From: Allium sativum
Taxonomy: Eukaryota > Streptophyta > Magnoliopsida > Asparagales > Amaryllidaceae
Length of the DNA stretch: 64,000 bases
Direction of reading: 5' to 3'
Assembly: GCA_030737875.1 (NCBI GenBank)
Contig: CM060915.1
Coordinates: 906,634,677 to 906,698,676 of the forward strand
The notes below the pieces were generated by a model. The model made no database searches and had not been told where the DNA came from. It saw only the letters and a list, made by a program, of their open reading frames with translations. This document shows, one piece after another, positions 22,701 through 33,908 of this stretch. The translations under genes were made by a program, and so were the position numbers. The first letter of the stretch is position 1. Every line of letters begins with the position of its first letter.

Positions 22701-23020
22701 CAAGGCTGGAAAGAAAATTAGCTGCAGGTGAAACTATTGCGGCTATAGATGGAAGTTAGGCACTTCTTTGCCCTTTGACAGGCGCCGTAGTCTCATCATG
22801 CCTATAGAACCATGCCGCGATGAGGTTACCTTCCAGAAAACCAGGAGCCTCGGAGACTCAGAAAAGAAGGAAACAACGATTCGAACAGAAAAATCAAGAG
22901 ATAGTGCATATGGCTTTGGGGAATATGTCTTTCAAAACAAAATTTTCTTTTGAAACTATTTCTTTTAAAACCGTTTTGAAACTATCTTTCAAAATCTTTT
23001 ATCTGATCCGATAACCTTCA
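22701..23020 (-). other. Element A 5' untranslated region
   Basis: About 300 bp between the gag remnant and the PBS with no clear coding content. Part of it resembles 55840-56120 of element D. Confidence 0.5.
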
Positions 23021-23032
23021 TCTCTGATACCA
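23021..23032 (-). other. Primer-binding site, tRNA-iMet type (element A)
   Basis: The minus strand reads TGGTATCAGAGA two bases from the 5' LTR end at 23035. Confidence 0.85.
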
Positions 23033-24590
23033 CGTGTAACACCCCACGTCCGTTAATGTCACTCACAAAGGGAATGCATTAAGTTTCATGGAGCGTTACA
23101 TGTAAACAGAACAGAATATTACAAGATAGATACATAAAATAGTACTTGAAAAAATTATAACTTTATTGCAGCGGAAACATAAATAAGTTTGGTTACATCT
23201 TCAAACCCATCGCACCAAAACCAAGTACATAATATCAGTCTTATACAAAAGCCATCAGAGTACATAATTTTAAAAACCATAATCCCCAATCCAAAATGCC
23301 ATATGAAAGAGAAACAAAGCTAAGCATTGCTTTCAACACTTTAGGCAGGAAAGTCCGAATCAAGCTTCAACGTGCCCACCCTGAGAACTTGGGGGGGGGG
23401 GGGAAGAAAGAAAAAGGTGAAACAAAAAGGATCAGACATAAAGTCTGGCGAGTCCAGTGAATTTAACAATATAATTAGTAAAGCAACATAATTAGAACAT
23501 AAACAGGATATAAGAGATGACTGTAACATAAGCAGATATGACAAGGTAACAAGATGAACAGAATGTAACATTGACTGCACTTCTAACCACTACAAGATAC
23601 TCTCTACACCGTACCAATAATAGTTTCATACTAAAAGATGATCCCTCTTGGCTAAATAGAATGATGATAGTTTCGTGTACTTCTAGCTGCCATCATAGGT
23701 AACCTTTGTGCACCTATTACCACTAGATGTACCCACTATCCTCCTTGTTCGATTATGTACCCCTAGCTGCTGTCATAGGTAATCAGTATGCATCTATCAC
23801 CACTAGATGTACCCTCCCTATTCGATTATGTACCTCTAGCTGCTATCATAGGTAACCAATGTGCACCTATCACCACTAAATGTACCCTTCCTATTCGATT
23901 ATGTACCTCTAGCTGCTATCATAGGTAACCAATGTGCACCTATCACCACTAGATGTACCCACTACCCTTCCCATTCGATCGGCTCCCTAACCTCGTAGAT
24001 ACCTATGTTGGTCCCACAATAGGGTGTATCATTCCCTAAGGTGGCAACCCTGATACTACTGAAATGCACAGCTTATACCCACATGATGCAACAACGTCTT
24101 ACCTACCAGCCCGGACCCACGCACGCACATGACTCCGTTGGACTTGGACTGCCATTGCTAACTCTTTATTGACCTCTTACAATCAACCCCAGTAAGCATG
24201 TCCCTGTCCTCGACCTAGTTCGAGCTCATATAGATACTGAAATGGGTTACTGGTTGAAAAGGGTCCATACACTTGACACAAGCTTCTCTCCTAAGCTTGG
24301 TTCCCACTAGGAATTCCTACTTAACCCCTTTTTATCCCCATGTCTTATCACATGTCTCATCTTGGTTAAGTGCTTTTTATTATGTTTCACATACTACCCA
24401 TGTTACCCACTTAACCCTTTATTATCCCCATGTCTAATCACATGTCTCATCTTGGTTAAGTGCATTTATTATGTTTCACATGCTACCTATGTTACCTACA
24501 TAACCCTTTATTATCCCCATGTCTTACCACATGCCTTATCTTGGTTAAGCGTTCATTAATTCATTACCACCGTAATCTTGCAAGATCTCC

Positions 24591-24673
24591 CACATTAGAT
24601 TACCGTTTTGTAGTTGCTGGATATGTCGGACGGTTCCGGGCAGACTTTTATTGCAATCTGAATCTAACCTCGT
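24591..24673 (-). other. Covarying LTR stem-loop (A right, first)
   Basis: Outer arms TTAGATT/AATCTAA are kept. The inner arms (TTGTAGT on the left, ATTGCAA on the right) are partly eroded around TCGGACGGTTCCGGGCAG. Confidence 0.65.
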
Positions 24674-24715
24674 GTCTTAGCACTATTACGCATCTAATTT
24701 CTGCCTTTGACCTCC

Positions 24716-24800
24716 CAAATTAGATTACCAAATTGCAGTTGCTGGATATGTCGGGCAGTTCCGGGCAGGCTTATACCGCAATTCGAATCTAACCTCGTGT
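24716..24800 (-). other. Covarying LTR stem-loop (A right, second)
   Basis: Outer arms TTAGATT/AATCTAA and inner arms AATTGC/GCAATT flank GTCGGGCAGTTCCGGGCAG. In the left LTR the inner right arm is ACCACAAT and here ACCGCAAT, so the pairing is better in this copy. Confidence 0.7.
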
Positions 24801-26188
24801 CTTAGGCGTTCATTATCACTTTCTTGATTCAAGTCCCAATTTCAAATCTCGGATTATAATATATTCCGATTACCCATAAATTCCAACCCAATTTATGCTT
24901 ATAATTCTAAACCAATATGTGCCTATAATCCCATATATACAAGTTATACCAAATTATGCCCAAATCAATTTGCGTTCATTATCTTTTCCTTAATTCATGC
25001 CCAATTTCAAATCTTGGATTATAGTAATTCCCAGTTACCCATAAATTCCAATCCAATTTATGCTTATAATTCTAAACCAATTTGTGCCTATGATCCCATG
25101 CATACAAGTTATACCAAATTATGCCAAATCAATTTTCATAGTTATTAACAATTTATGCCAAATCTCATGTATACAAGTTATACTCAATTATGCCCAAACC
25201 AATTTATGCCAAATCTCATTTTATTACAAATTTCCCAATTTTTCCCAATCATCCCAACGTTATTCGTACGTAAATCTAAACGCAATATGCTTAGGCTCGA
25301 AGTTAGCCTAATCTCAAAAAGGAAAAAGGAAAAGAAGAAGGGAAGAGAATCAAAACATCAAAATTGGCATAAACATATAAACAGGCATGCGAAATGAATA
25401 ACGACAAAGTAGATCAGATAGGCATATGATAATAGCAATTGGGTATGAATCTGAAGGATAACAATTTACAAAACGTGGTATGATTCATCTTATTTACAGG
25501 CATATACATTAAATCCAGTTACAATCCTATCACAATTACTTTTTAATTTAATTATATATGAAAGTAACATAGACTCACAACGATATGATTCTTAGAAAAG
25601 AGAATTAGGTGTTGTTGTAGCAATCCTGATCTTGAATAATCTCTACTTTGATTGTTTGTAGTTCTGATCTTCTAATTGGAATACTCCTATTCAAATTTGT
25701 TTTGGTGGAGAAGAAAGGCTAGTTTGGATTAGAGCAGCATGGAGGCGCCATAGATGATAACAATGAGATTAGGGTTAAGTTTAGGTGAATTAGGACCTTT
25801 AGATTAGATTAGGAACCATCTGAACCATCTAGACCAGAAAAACACGTCATCCAACCAATCCCAGAAAGACACGTCATCATGGATCTTCCAAAATTCTGCT
25901 GATCTGGCTCGGCCCGGGTGCACTTCCCAGGTGCGCCAGTGCAAATTTGTTCTGGCGCACTTCACAAGTGCGCCAGTTATCCTGGCCTGTTTCCTAATTG
26001 TTCTATCAAACTTCCATCGTCCATAACTCCTTCATACGTTATCCATTTTACGCAAACTTGGACTCTATCTCAAGCAGAATTCCGAGACGAACGCAATGGC
26101 ATAACCCGTTTTGCTTAATTCTTCTTTTAATAATTAATTATTCTTTAATTATCCCTTATGCCATGTTTTAAAATTACGGGTTGCTACA

Positions 26189-26210
26189 GTCGCATACAAC
26201 ACCTTAAGAG
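26189..26210 (+). pseudogene. ULP1 transposon gene resumes after element A
   Basis: Begins with the target duplication GTCGC and continues the frame of 16113-16235 (AYNTLRDI), then a stop or an unrecognised splice site. Confidence 0.5.
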
Positions 26211-26259
26211 ACATATAAATCTTTATCATTTTTAATTGTCATATTAAATTTCCATAATA

Positions 26260-26625
26260 GCTGCAAGAATGTATGCAAATATAAAAAATAATTGCATACA
26301 TATCTGTAGATATTGTGAATAGTTGCATGCTTTATACATGGATTAAAAAATGTTGCTTACTTGTGTGCAAATATTGAGAATACTTGTTTATTTATGTGCA
26401 AATAATCTGTAATGTTGAACATTTGAATTGGAAAAAATAAATCTAAATAATTGCATACTTCAATGCAAGTATTTTAAATAGTTGCATACATATATGCAAA
26501 TATTCTGAAATATGCACGCATTTGCATAATTATGTATACGTCCACACATTTATGCAGTTTTTCCATATAGTTGCATACATTAGTGCAACTATTTGAAGTA
26601 TTAATTAAATAGTGCTTTTTGCTTT
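26260..26625. repeat. Palindromic GCAT satellite (ULP1 transposon intron)
   Basis: Degenerate units such as ATAGTTGCATACATATATGC spaced by ATTCTGAATA-like links, as at 13860-15195. It lies between exon-like segments, consistent with an intron. Confidence 0.7.
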
Positions 26626-26635
26626 TGTTTTCAAG

Positions 26636-27393
26636 ATTTACAAAAACAGGAAATGAAATTGCTCAAAGAAGTTAACGAAAAGTGACGAATAATACAAAGC
26701 TTTTTATAAAAAAAAGGGAAAAAAATAATTGATAGCTGAATTAAAATTGGAGAATAGGCAGCTTAAAGAGGAGAATTTAAGGTTAAAAAAGAGTTGACGA
26801 ACTTGAGGCTGACACATCATCAGAAGATACTACAGATGAACAACTTAGATTAAAAGATGGTGAAGGTGAGATTGATATAGACAGTCAAGATAATGATGAA
26901 AGTGGTGTGGATGAAGACCAAGAGCATGATGAAATGTATGTTGATTAAGGTAGTGATGATGCTGGAAGTGTAATGGAAGAAGAAGAAAAGAAGGACGATA
27001 ACCAGGTCGATAAAAATGATGACAAAAATGATAAAGTCATTCATGACAAAGGTGATGACAAGATTGATAACATGGAAGTAGATATTGAGAAGAAGAATGA
27101 TGATCATGATGAAATTGATGACGGCAGTTCACGAGATGTTGAAAAGGTAGATGTTGACAAAGTTGTTGAGGAGGAAGACAGTGATAGTGATAATACTGGA
27201 AAACCAAAAGACCAAATAGTGTAGGAGAAGGAAAATGTAGTGGAGAAGCAACTGGAGAAGAAAGATGAGCAAGACAAGGGCAAGAAGAAGCAGAAGGTGA
27301 GAGAGCAATTTGTTTTAAGACTAATGATAGATTACAACGAGAAGAATGATGATGACAAGGCGATGAAGATCCTAAATTAATGAGGACAGAAAG
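26636..27393 (+). pseudogene. ULP1 transposon gene, coiled-coil and acidic linker
   Basis: A frame after TTTTCAAG reads LQKQEMKLLKEVNEK, then a stop. A second stretch resembles a short coiled coil (LENRQLKEENLRLKK). From about 26840 to 27220 the coding is extremely rich in D, E and K (runs such as EEEEKKDDNQVDKNDD), with a stop near 26947 and another at 27222. Low-complexity acidic linkers before the peptidase are common in such genes. It is interrupted at 27393 by solo LTR B and resumes at 30818. The individual stops mark it as decayed. Confidence 0.5.
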
Positions 27394-28880
27394 TGTAACA
27401 CCCCACCTCCGTTAAGGTCACTCACAAAGGGAATGCCTTAACTTTGGTGGAGCATTTTAGTAAACAGAACAGAAACTTACAGGACAGATAAAATAGTACT
27501 TGAAAATTTTATAACTTTATTTCAACAGAACCGAAATAAACTTGGTTACATCCTTTCAAATCACATTATCAGAATTCAAGTACAAAATATCAGTCTTGTA
27601 CAAAAGCCTTCAGAATGCATAGTTTAAAATCATAATCCCCATAGGACGGAAGCTATACAGAGCCAAGCCATACTTTAAGCACTTCAAGCAGAAGAAATCC
27701 GGATCAAGCTAAAGTATTCCCTCCTTGGATAACCTGGGGGGGGGGGAACGGAAGAAAGGAGGCGAAACAACAAGGGTCAGACAAAAAGTCTGGCAAGTCT
27801 AGTGATTTACAGTTATGAACAGATAATAATAACATGATATGAAAATAAAACTGGATGAGAGATAACTGTAACAGGTGTAACAGATATAACAGAAGAACAG
27901 AATGATATAAGCTATTATTTTACACTTCTCTGCACTAATACTAGTATAACAGAATTAGGTGTCACCCTAATGTCTAAACTGAAACGGAAACGGGTACAGA
28001 GTAATTTAACAGAAACAGAATGCTAATAATGGGCCTTTACTACCCGATCAGAAACAGACAGAAGCAGAAACAGATTAATCCCTACGGAAACAGAATGTAG
28101 AATTAGGTGTACACTAGTAATGGGCCTTTACCACCCGAACAGACGGTACCACGCAGAAACAGGCAGGTGTTACCACCCAACAGAAACAGACGGTACCAAC
28201 AGAAACAGACAGAACTAAGTGTACCCTAAAACCCTACCCCAAGCGATCGGCTCCCTAATACATAAATATCCTGTGTCGGCCCCACAGTAGGGTGTATCAC
28301 TCCCTAAAGTGGCAACCAATTGGCACAGACCTATTTATAGATATCACGGCGTCTTACATCCTCAGAGGCAGACCGGGATCCATGCACGCACATGACCCGG
28401 TTGGAACGTACCATCAACACCCCTCGCCATTATCAGAATGAGCCGCTTATAATTAGTTCAGTAAGCGTGCCCGGACCCTACTTACTGTTGGGTCAAAGTT
28501 TTGATACCAGAAAGGGTTACTGACTAATATGGGTCCCAAACAACAGATGACACAAGTAATTCCCCTCCTAACCTTGTGTCCCCAGACTAACAGATTTCAG
28601 CTTAACTTGTCCACAAGTTCCAGACATACAAAATTTAGATTAACTAGTTCACAGATCAGACAATCAAGTTAACAGGTTTTCAGACAAACGGATCAGATGT
28701 TCGGATTAACAGGCTTATAGATTAACTGGTTCCAGATTATCTAACTTTGTATTGGGCCTACGGATTCACGAAACGGGTTTATCAGATTCATTGGTCCAAT
28801 TAGTTTAACCTTACCCAACACGTTTTAAACATCATAATTATCTCATATTTTCATTAATTAAATATTAATGCCCAAACCTC

Positions 28881-28963
28881 TCACATTAGACTGACAATTT
28901 GCGGCTACTGGTTAGGCCGGTTGGTTCCGGGAAGGTTTCTATCACAAACTGAGTCTAACCTCG
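28881..28963 (-). other. Covarying LTR stem-loop (B, first)
   Basis: Arms TTAGAC/GTCTAA and TTTGCGG/ATCACAAA (partly eroded) flank GGCCGGTTGGTTCCGGGAAGG. Confidence 0.65.
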
Positions 28964-28989
28964 GGTTTCAAGCACGTTATGACTAACTT

Positions 28990-29073
28990 CTCACATTAGA
29001 ACCTATTGTTTGCGACCACTGGAATATGCCGGGCGGTTCCGAGCAGAATTACGCCGCAAACTCATTCTAACCT
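28990..29073 (-). other. Covarying LTR stem-loop (B, second)
   Basis: Arms TTAGAA/TTCTAA and GTTTGCG/CGCAAAC flank GCCGGGCGGTTCCGAGCAG. The outer arm differs from the first B copy on both sides in a compensating way (GAC/GTC against GAA/TTC). Confidence 0.75.
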
Positions 29074-29219
29074 CAAGTTAGCCATGTTTATCTTTGCGGC
29101 CAATTAATTAATGATTTACCGTTTATACCCACGCCCAATATACATGTCAATTATTCATAACTATAGCCAATTCATATTATGTCAATAGCGGACTAATTAT
29201 ACCAACTCAACAGATATAG

Positions 29220-29450
29220 CAGATAACAGATTTTTAAGATTAGGCGACTTAACGGATTTATCAGATTAAGCAGACTAGCAGATTTAGCATTTTCAACAGA
29301 CTTAGCAGATAACAGATTTGGCAGATGAACAGATCTAGCAGACTAGGCAGTAGAGCAGAACTAGCAGATTAAGCAATATAACAGAACTAGCAGATTAGGC
29401 AATGTAACAAAACTAGCAAATTAGGCAAATATAACAGATTTAATCATTTC
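29220..29450. repeat. AGCAGATTWAGCAGA short repeats in LTR B
   Basis: A run of about 12-20 bp units built on CAGATTAGCAGA, CAGATTTAGCAGA and AACAGAACTAGCAGA. It takes the place of the CATAGGCAA repeats of 0 and D. Confidence 0.6.
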
Positions 29451-30227
29451 TTAAAGTTTCACAAACATATCTTGCCTAATTATAAATCCTTCATAAGTTC
29501 ACATGCATAAATAATTGTCATGATTCACAATATGATTATATACCAAATATAGCCATCTATTACTATGCATGTCATATATCCCAAAGATCCCTTACTTAGG
29601 TGTTTATTTACATTAATAGATGCCCTACTCTCATGTAAATCTTTATACCTAAGCCATATTCTTTTTATCACAAATCATATGTTCAATACCCATTTATGTT
29701 ATAAATATAACATGTCCAGTCATATGTCTCAAATTTATGTTCTAGCTACAGTCCATGTTCTTTCCTCAAATCAGTCACCTATTGGTCATGCCCAATTTAT
29801 GCATCGTTCATTTTACTGTCCCAAACATTTTAGCGTATGTTAATCTCTTATGAGATTGGCTCAGGCTCGTGGTAGCCTGGCTATAGAACAGAAAGAGGAA
29901 AGAGATACAAAATAAGATAGATCCAAACAGAACAGAATAGATATAACCTCAGATTCAGATTTATAATTCATGTCACAATCAGAATTAACGTTTATATCAG
30001 AAAATAACTGTACTTGCCTTGATTGGATTAAAGAAAGAACTTTAGTTGTTGCAGAATTGTTGCAGAAGCTTTAATCTCTAATTTGAATTGAGTTGCTTAG
30101 GTTGATGTTGATTAGCTTCTAGTTTTGATTCCAGCAGAGTAGCGACGCCATTTTTATTTTTATTTAGAACAGAGGCAGAGAAGAAGTAGAATTGAATTGT
30201 GTGTAGAGGAGGCTAGGTCTTAGGGTG

Positions 30228-30236
30228 TATTTATAG
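30228..30236 (-). promoter_or_regulatory. Putative LTR TATA box (B)
   Basis: The minus strand reads CTATAAATA about 580 bp from the LTR start, between the GTCGAC cluster and the donor-like site, as in 0 and D. Confidence 0.5.
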
Positions 30237-30344
30237 GTGTAGGAACTCATTTCAGCCATCAGATTAACACTAAAACCAATCCGGACCATCAAAAATCGTC
30301 CCAGGGCTTCAAAAACGCGTTCTGGACCGAAACAAGACGACCAG

Positions 30345-30482
30345 GTCGACCTGCAAGGGGGGGGGGTCGACACTATAGTCGACCCCGATGGGGGAGGTCG
30401 ACTCCCAGGTCGACCCCCTGGTCGACCTGGCCCCAGGTCGACCCCCTGGTCGACCTGGCCCCAGGTCGACCCCCAGGTCGAC
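30345..30482. repeat. GTCGAC palindrome cluster (B), ten copies
   Basis: Ten GTCGAC words lie within about 140 bp, many as AGGTCGACCT or GGTCGACC, plus a nine-G run at 30357-30365. It is the densest such cluster in the window. Confidence 0.9.
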
Positions 30483-30817
30483 CTGCCCAGTTCTGTGCTG
30501 ACCGAAACCTTCTGAATCTTCTACAGGCCATAACTTCTTCATCCGGACTCAAATTTTCGAAAACTCAGACTCTTTTTCATGTAAAATTTCGAGAGGAACG
30601 CAATGGTGATGTCCATTTTACCTAATTCCTGATTCTTAAATTAATTATCCTCATTTTACTATCTTTTCCGTTACACACACCGTTATCGAACTAATTTTTC
30701 TTCTCTTTCGTGTATTAATTAATCCTTCTTATGCATCACCATTATTTACCTATCATAAGCATATTTTCATATATTTTATTTCATTTTTAATTATACTTAA
30801 AAATGCGGGGTGTTACA

Positions 30818-30978
30818 GAAAGGAAGAGCTGGAGAAGGAAAAGGAGCATGAGAAGGAACAAGAGGAGCAGGATCAGAAAGAGTTGGAAAAGGAACACCAT
30901 AATAACAAGGGGCCTGAGACAGAACAGAAGGAGAAGGAAAAGGTGCAGGAAGGTCAAAGTTCAGAGAAGAAAAAGGTA
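30818..30978 (+). pseudogene. ULP1 transposon gene, charged linker exon
   Basis: After the GAAAG duplication one frame is open through a glutamate/lysine-rich stretch (EELEKEKEHEKEQEEQDQ, later EGQSSEKKK) to a donor-like AAG/GTACGA at about 30976. It continues the acidic linker interrupted by LTR B. Confidence 0.5.
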
Positions 30979-31039
30979 CGAAATAATAATAGTTTTTGAT
31001 GGTAGTAATGTACACTATATATAATTTCAAACAAAACAT

Positions 31040-31197
31040 TATAAAAAAATAGCTGCACGCTTATTTGCATATTTTTGGAGTTATTGCATGCTTGGGTGCA
31101 TCTATTAAGAATTATTGCATTCTTGCATGCATCTATTCATAATTTTTGCACACTTGCGTGCATCTATTCAGAATAGTTGCATGCATGTGTACAACTA
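31040..31197. repeat. Palindromic GCATGC satellite (ULP1 transposon intron)
   Basis: Units like ATTGCATGCTTGGGTGCATC with ATTAAGAATT or ATTCAGAATA links. Element C is inserted in its last unit, duplicating AACTA (31193-31197). Confidence 0.75.
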
Positions 31198-33760
31198 TGT
31201 GACGGCCCGCCCCGCACCAGCCGACATTTCCAATGAAAGTGCGCTGTGTTGATGTCCATCCAGCACGAGACGGTCGCTAAAGAAAGGGAAAGAATGGAAT
31301 TTAAACTAGCAAGGAACCTGTAGAATGTCTCAAAGCGCATGGAATAAAATATAATACTAACATACATGACATAAAACAGGCAAAACAGTGCATAAGCTGA
31401 AGATAGCAGCAGAAAACTCAAAATACAGCTTATGTTCCACATCATCATTATTACAAATTTTCAAACTGTCTCTAAGCAAAATAAGAAAGGTACACTACTA
31501 ATGCCCAAAGTAGTGACCAACAGCGACACAGGGAGAATATATATATCATACGTGGAAGCCTCCTGCTCGTCTCTAGCACAACTACCCGTGCATAATCACC
31601 TGACCTGTCTCTAGTCTGCCCGTTTAAGAGCACCCAGAGTACTAAGAAGAGACATAAAACTCAGGGTCAGACAAAAATCTGGTATGAGCGATAAGCAGCA
31701 AAACAGAAAAATAACAGGTATACTAAACCATACCTGAACCTGGACCTGCAACCAAAGAGTTAGCACAACAAGATGCACAATACTCTAAGGTGACACTAAC
31801 ATATGGTGTAAAGATACGAGGGTGGGGGTGTGTATGTCATAGTGATGTCAAACAATCAAGCATAGCAACCATCCTCACATCTCTCACTCATTGTGTAAAG
31901 CATATGATATCCACCACTTTGATCACCCAAATCCTTGCTATGATCACTCTGCCCCATGGAGTCATGGCGACTCCACTGCACTGATCCATAGCCACTAGTC
32001 CTTGCTATGTCCACTCTGCCCCATGAAGTCATAACGACTCCACTGCACTGGCTCATAGCCATGCTACGATCACTCTGCCCCATGGAGTAATAACTACCCC
32101 ACTGCACTGATCCGTAGCCTAACATTCGTCTCAGTGGTGAATCAAAGTTATGGACGTCGATAACCCCTTAGCATGCGTCCTGCAGCAAAGTCCAACTTAT
32201 GAAGTTCACTCATTGGTTCCCATCTGGATCCTGAGTTACAACTTCCCATTCGAACTACCTTTGCATCTCGTGTTTTAGTCTCCTCTGGATCGGTTCGGTC
32301 CTTCAGTCATCATTGGTTCCATTCAGATCGGTCCTCTTCCCCTCGTTCAGTTCATGGTCATCAACCCTATTCGGGTCGTGCTCCCCAGAGTGGTTTGGAT
32401 CGGTTCATGTTCTTCCACTAGGTCGGGTCGTGCCATCATGCCACTGTCAAATCAGTTCGTGGTCATCGTTTAAGAGCAGGTCAGTTCAGAGAACTCCAGA
32501 TGCAAGTAGGTCGTGACTAGCGGTTCAGTTTGTTCTCCTTCCACGGGGTCGGGGCGTGGGCACCCATTAGGTTCGGGTCGGGTCCCTTCATTGCTTCGGA
32601 TTGTGACTCCAGGTCGTGGCTCTGCTAGCAGCTCGTGGTGACATGCTTGGCTCGTGAGGCTATCTCACGAATGGAGGGCTCGGGTCGTGATGGCGTTACA
32701 CGGTCGGGTCGGGGTCGGGTAGGGGCGATCCGATCCGGGCTGGCTCCTGCATATTTTTCCAGCGACTGTTTTTACCCCACACGACGGCGTTTTCGACCAT
32801 TCTAACTGTTCTAAACAATCACAAAGCATACCATATAGTCATAGCAACATGTAGAATTGACCACAAACACCAAAACAACAATTTGATATGTTAAAATGGA
32901 TCAAATATACCCGAAACCCATATTTCCCCCTTAATCATGTTTAACAATAACTAATGTTAGGATTAGCAAAACTTAACCAAATCAACCCAAATTTCTAACA
33001 GAGGCCTAAAACAATATTTCAAAATTTATAAATCTTTTCCAGAATTTAATCATGTATAAATTCACTAACTATCACTATTTACCCTTAATTAACCTTAATT
33101 AGTGTAAAAACAAGGCTAATCACTCACCTTAGCCACAAATAAACTCAGTTCTGAAACTTTTGGACAAAATGGTTTGGATTCCAATACACTCCAGCAGCTC
33201 TATCTTAATTTTTGTGCTAATCCGCTTTGATTTAATGTAGATTTGGCTTAATTAGCGATTAGAAGGTGATTTGAGGTGTTTTAGCAAGTGGAGGCCATTG
33301 CTAGGGTTCAAAGGTTGTAAGTGGCGGCGAAATGAAATAAAAACTGATTTACTAACTCATCTCAGCCCTCCCACAACCCTAATCCCGAAATGGGTTATGG
33401 ACCATCTTGCTAATCACCCTAATTAGGCCCGATTAAGCTGTTTTTCACCTTCTAAACCTTGTTTCAGCCATATCTCCCAAACGGTGAGTCCGTTTGGCTA
33501 ATGTGACCACTCTACGGAAAGGTAAACCATCATCCGAATCTAATGGAAGTCGTTTCAGGTCAAAATTCCTTACCAATCAAAAGTTATGGCCCAAACAAGA
33601 TCAGCTAGGCGCAAAACGATCATTTAAAAATCGGCAAAAGTCAGGAACATGGGAAATGACCCCAATAGTCGTCTCCCAAAGTTACATGGTTATATGGCTT
33701 TGCATGAGAAAGAAATAAATATTCTACGATCCTTCAATGCGTAGAATGCGGGTCGTTACA
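31198..33760 (-). repeat. Element C 3' LTR
   Basis: Runs from TGTGACGGCC to GGTCGTTACA and closely matches 38497-41092. On the minus strand it has a donor-like CTAAG/GTGAGTG (intron G at 33127) and an acceptor-like TCTCTTCTTAG (AG at 31642-31643). It also has three tandem units of about 60-66 bp and a GGGTCGTG/GGGTCGGG-rich block (32270-32730). Confidence 0.95.
31934..32122. repeat. 60-66 bp tandem repeat in LTR C, three units (left)
   Basis: Units share CACTCTGCCCCATGRAGT and CCACTGCACTG; the right LTR has the same three at 39246-39433. Confidence 0.85.
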
Positions 33761-33775
33761 TTCTCCCCCCTTCAG
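33761..33775 (-). other. Polypurine tract of element C
   Basis: The minus strand reads CTGAAGGGGGGAGAA directly before the 3' LTR start TGTAACGACC. Confidence 0.8.
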
Positions 33776-33908
33776 AAATTTCACCCCCGAAATTCCTTAA
33801 CTAAGAAACAAGCAAAGGATCCTGCATGCCTATCAACCATTCACAACAATCAAACATACAAAAACAAGTCTATCCTAGCATGCGGAAAACAAAATTGCAA
33901 CTAAAATT

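Larger units (their letters stand above)
16236..26188 (-). mobile_element. Element A: full-length Ty3/gypsy chromovirus, defective
   Basis: Two LTRs (16236-19488 and 23035-26188), a PBS, a PPT and a 5-bp target duplication define a complete 9.95-kb element in minus orientation. Gag, protease, RT, RNase H, integrase and chromodomain traces occur in the usual order, but large deletions, a stop in the zinc knuckle and frame changes make it non-functional. It is Tekay/Del-like by its chromodomain and RT. It interrupts an exon of the ULP1 transposon. Confidence 0.9.
23035..26188 (-). repeat. Element A 5' LTR
   Basis: Bounded by TGTAACACCCC and GGGTTGCTACA. Modules in sense order: GGCGCAC palindromes (25916-25975), donor-like GTGAGTC (intron G at 25578), stem-loops at 24716-24800 and 24591-24673, GGTTAAGT array (24300-24556), an about 70-bp tandem array (23670-23960), and a 13-C tract preceding AAG (23388-23403). 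It is about 100 bp shorter than its partner. Confidence 0.9.
27394..30817 (-). mobile_element. Solo LTR B (gypsy type)
   Basis: It runs from TGTAACACCCC to GGGGTGTTACA with a perfect 5-bp duplication, GAAAG at 27389-27393 and 30818-30822. There is no PBS, PPT or coding region. Orientation is minus, judged from the module order shared with A and D: GTCGAC cluster 30345-30482, TATA-like CTATAAATA 30228-30236, GC-type donor (intron G at 30017), stem-loops 28990-29073 and 28881-28963, and an 11-C tract with AG at 27734-27746. A solo LTR of 3.4 kb is the usual product of LTR-LTR recombination. Confidence 0.9.

Noticed and set aside
26973..27224. Acidic 83-residue protein as a separate gene
   Set aside because: Low-complexity D/E/K linker in frame with the neighbouring pieces of the ULP1 transposon gene.
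30164..30542. Leftward frames through the GTCGAC cluster
   Set aside because: Amino-acid content only reflects the GC-rich palindromic repeat in LTR B.
27394..30817. Element B as a full retrotransposon
   Set aside because: A single LTR flanked directly by a perfect target duplication; no PBS, PPT or interior.
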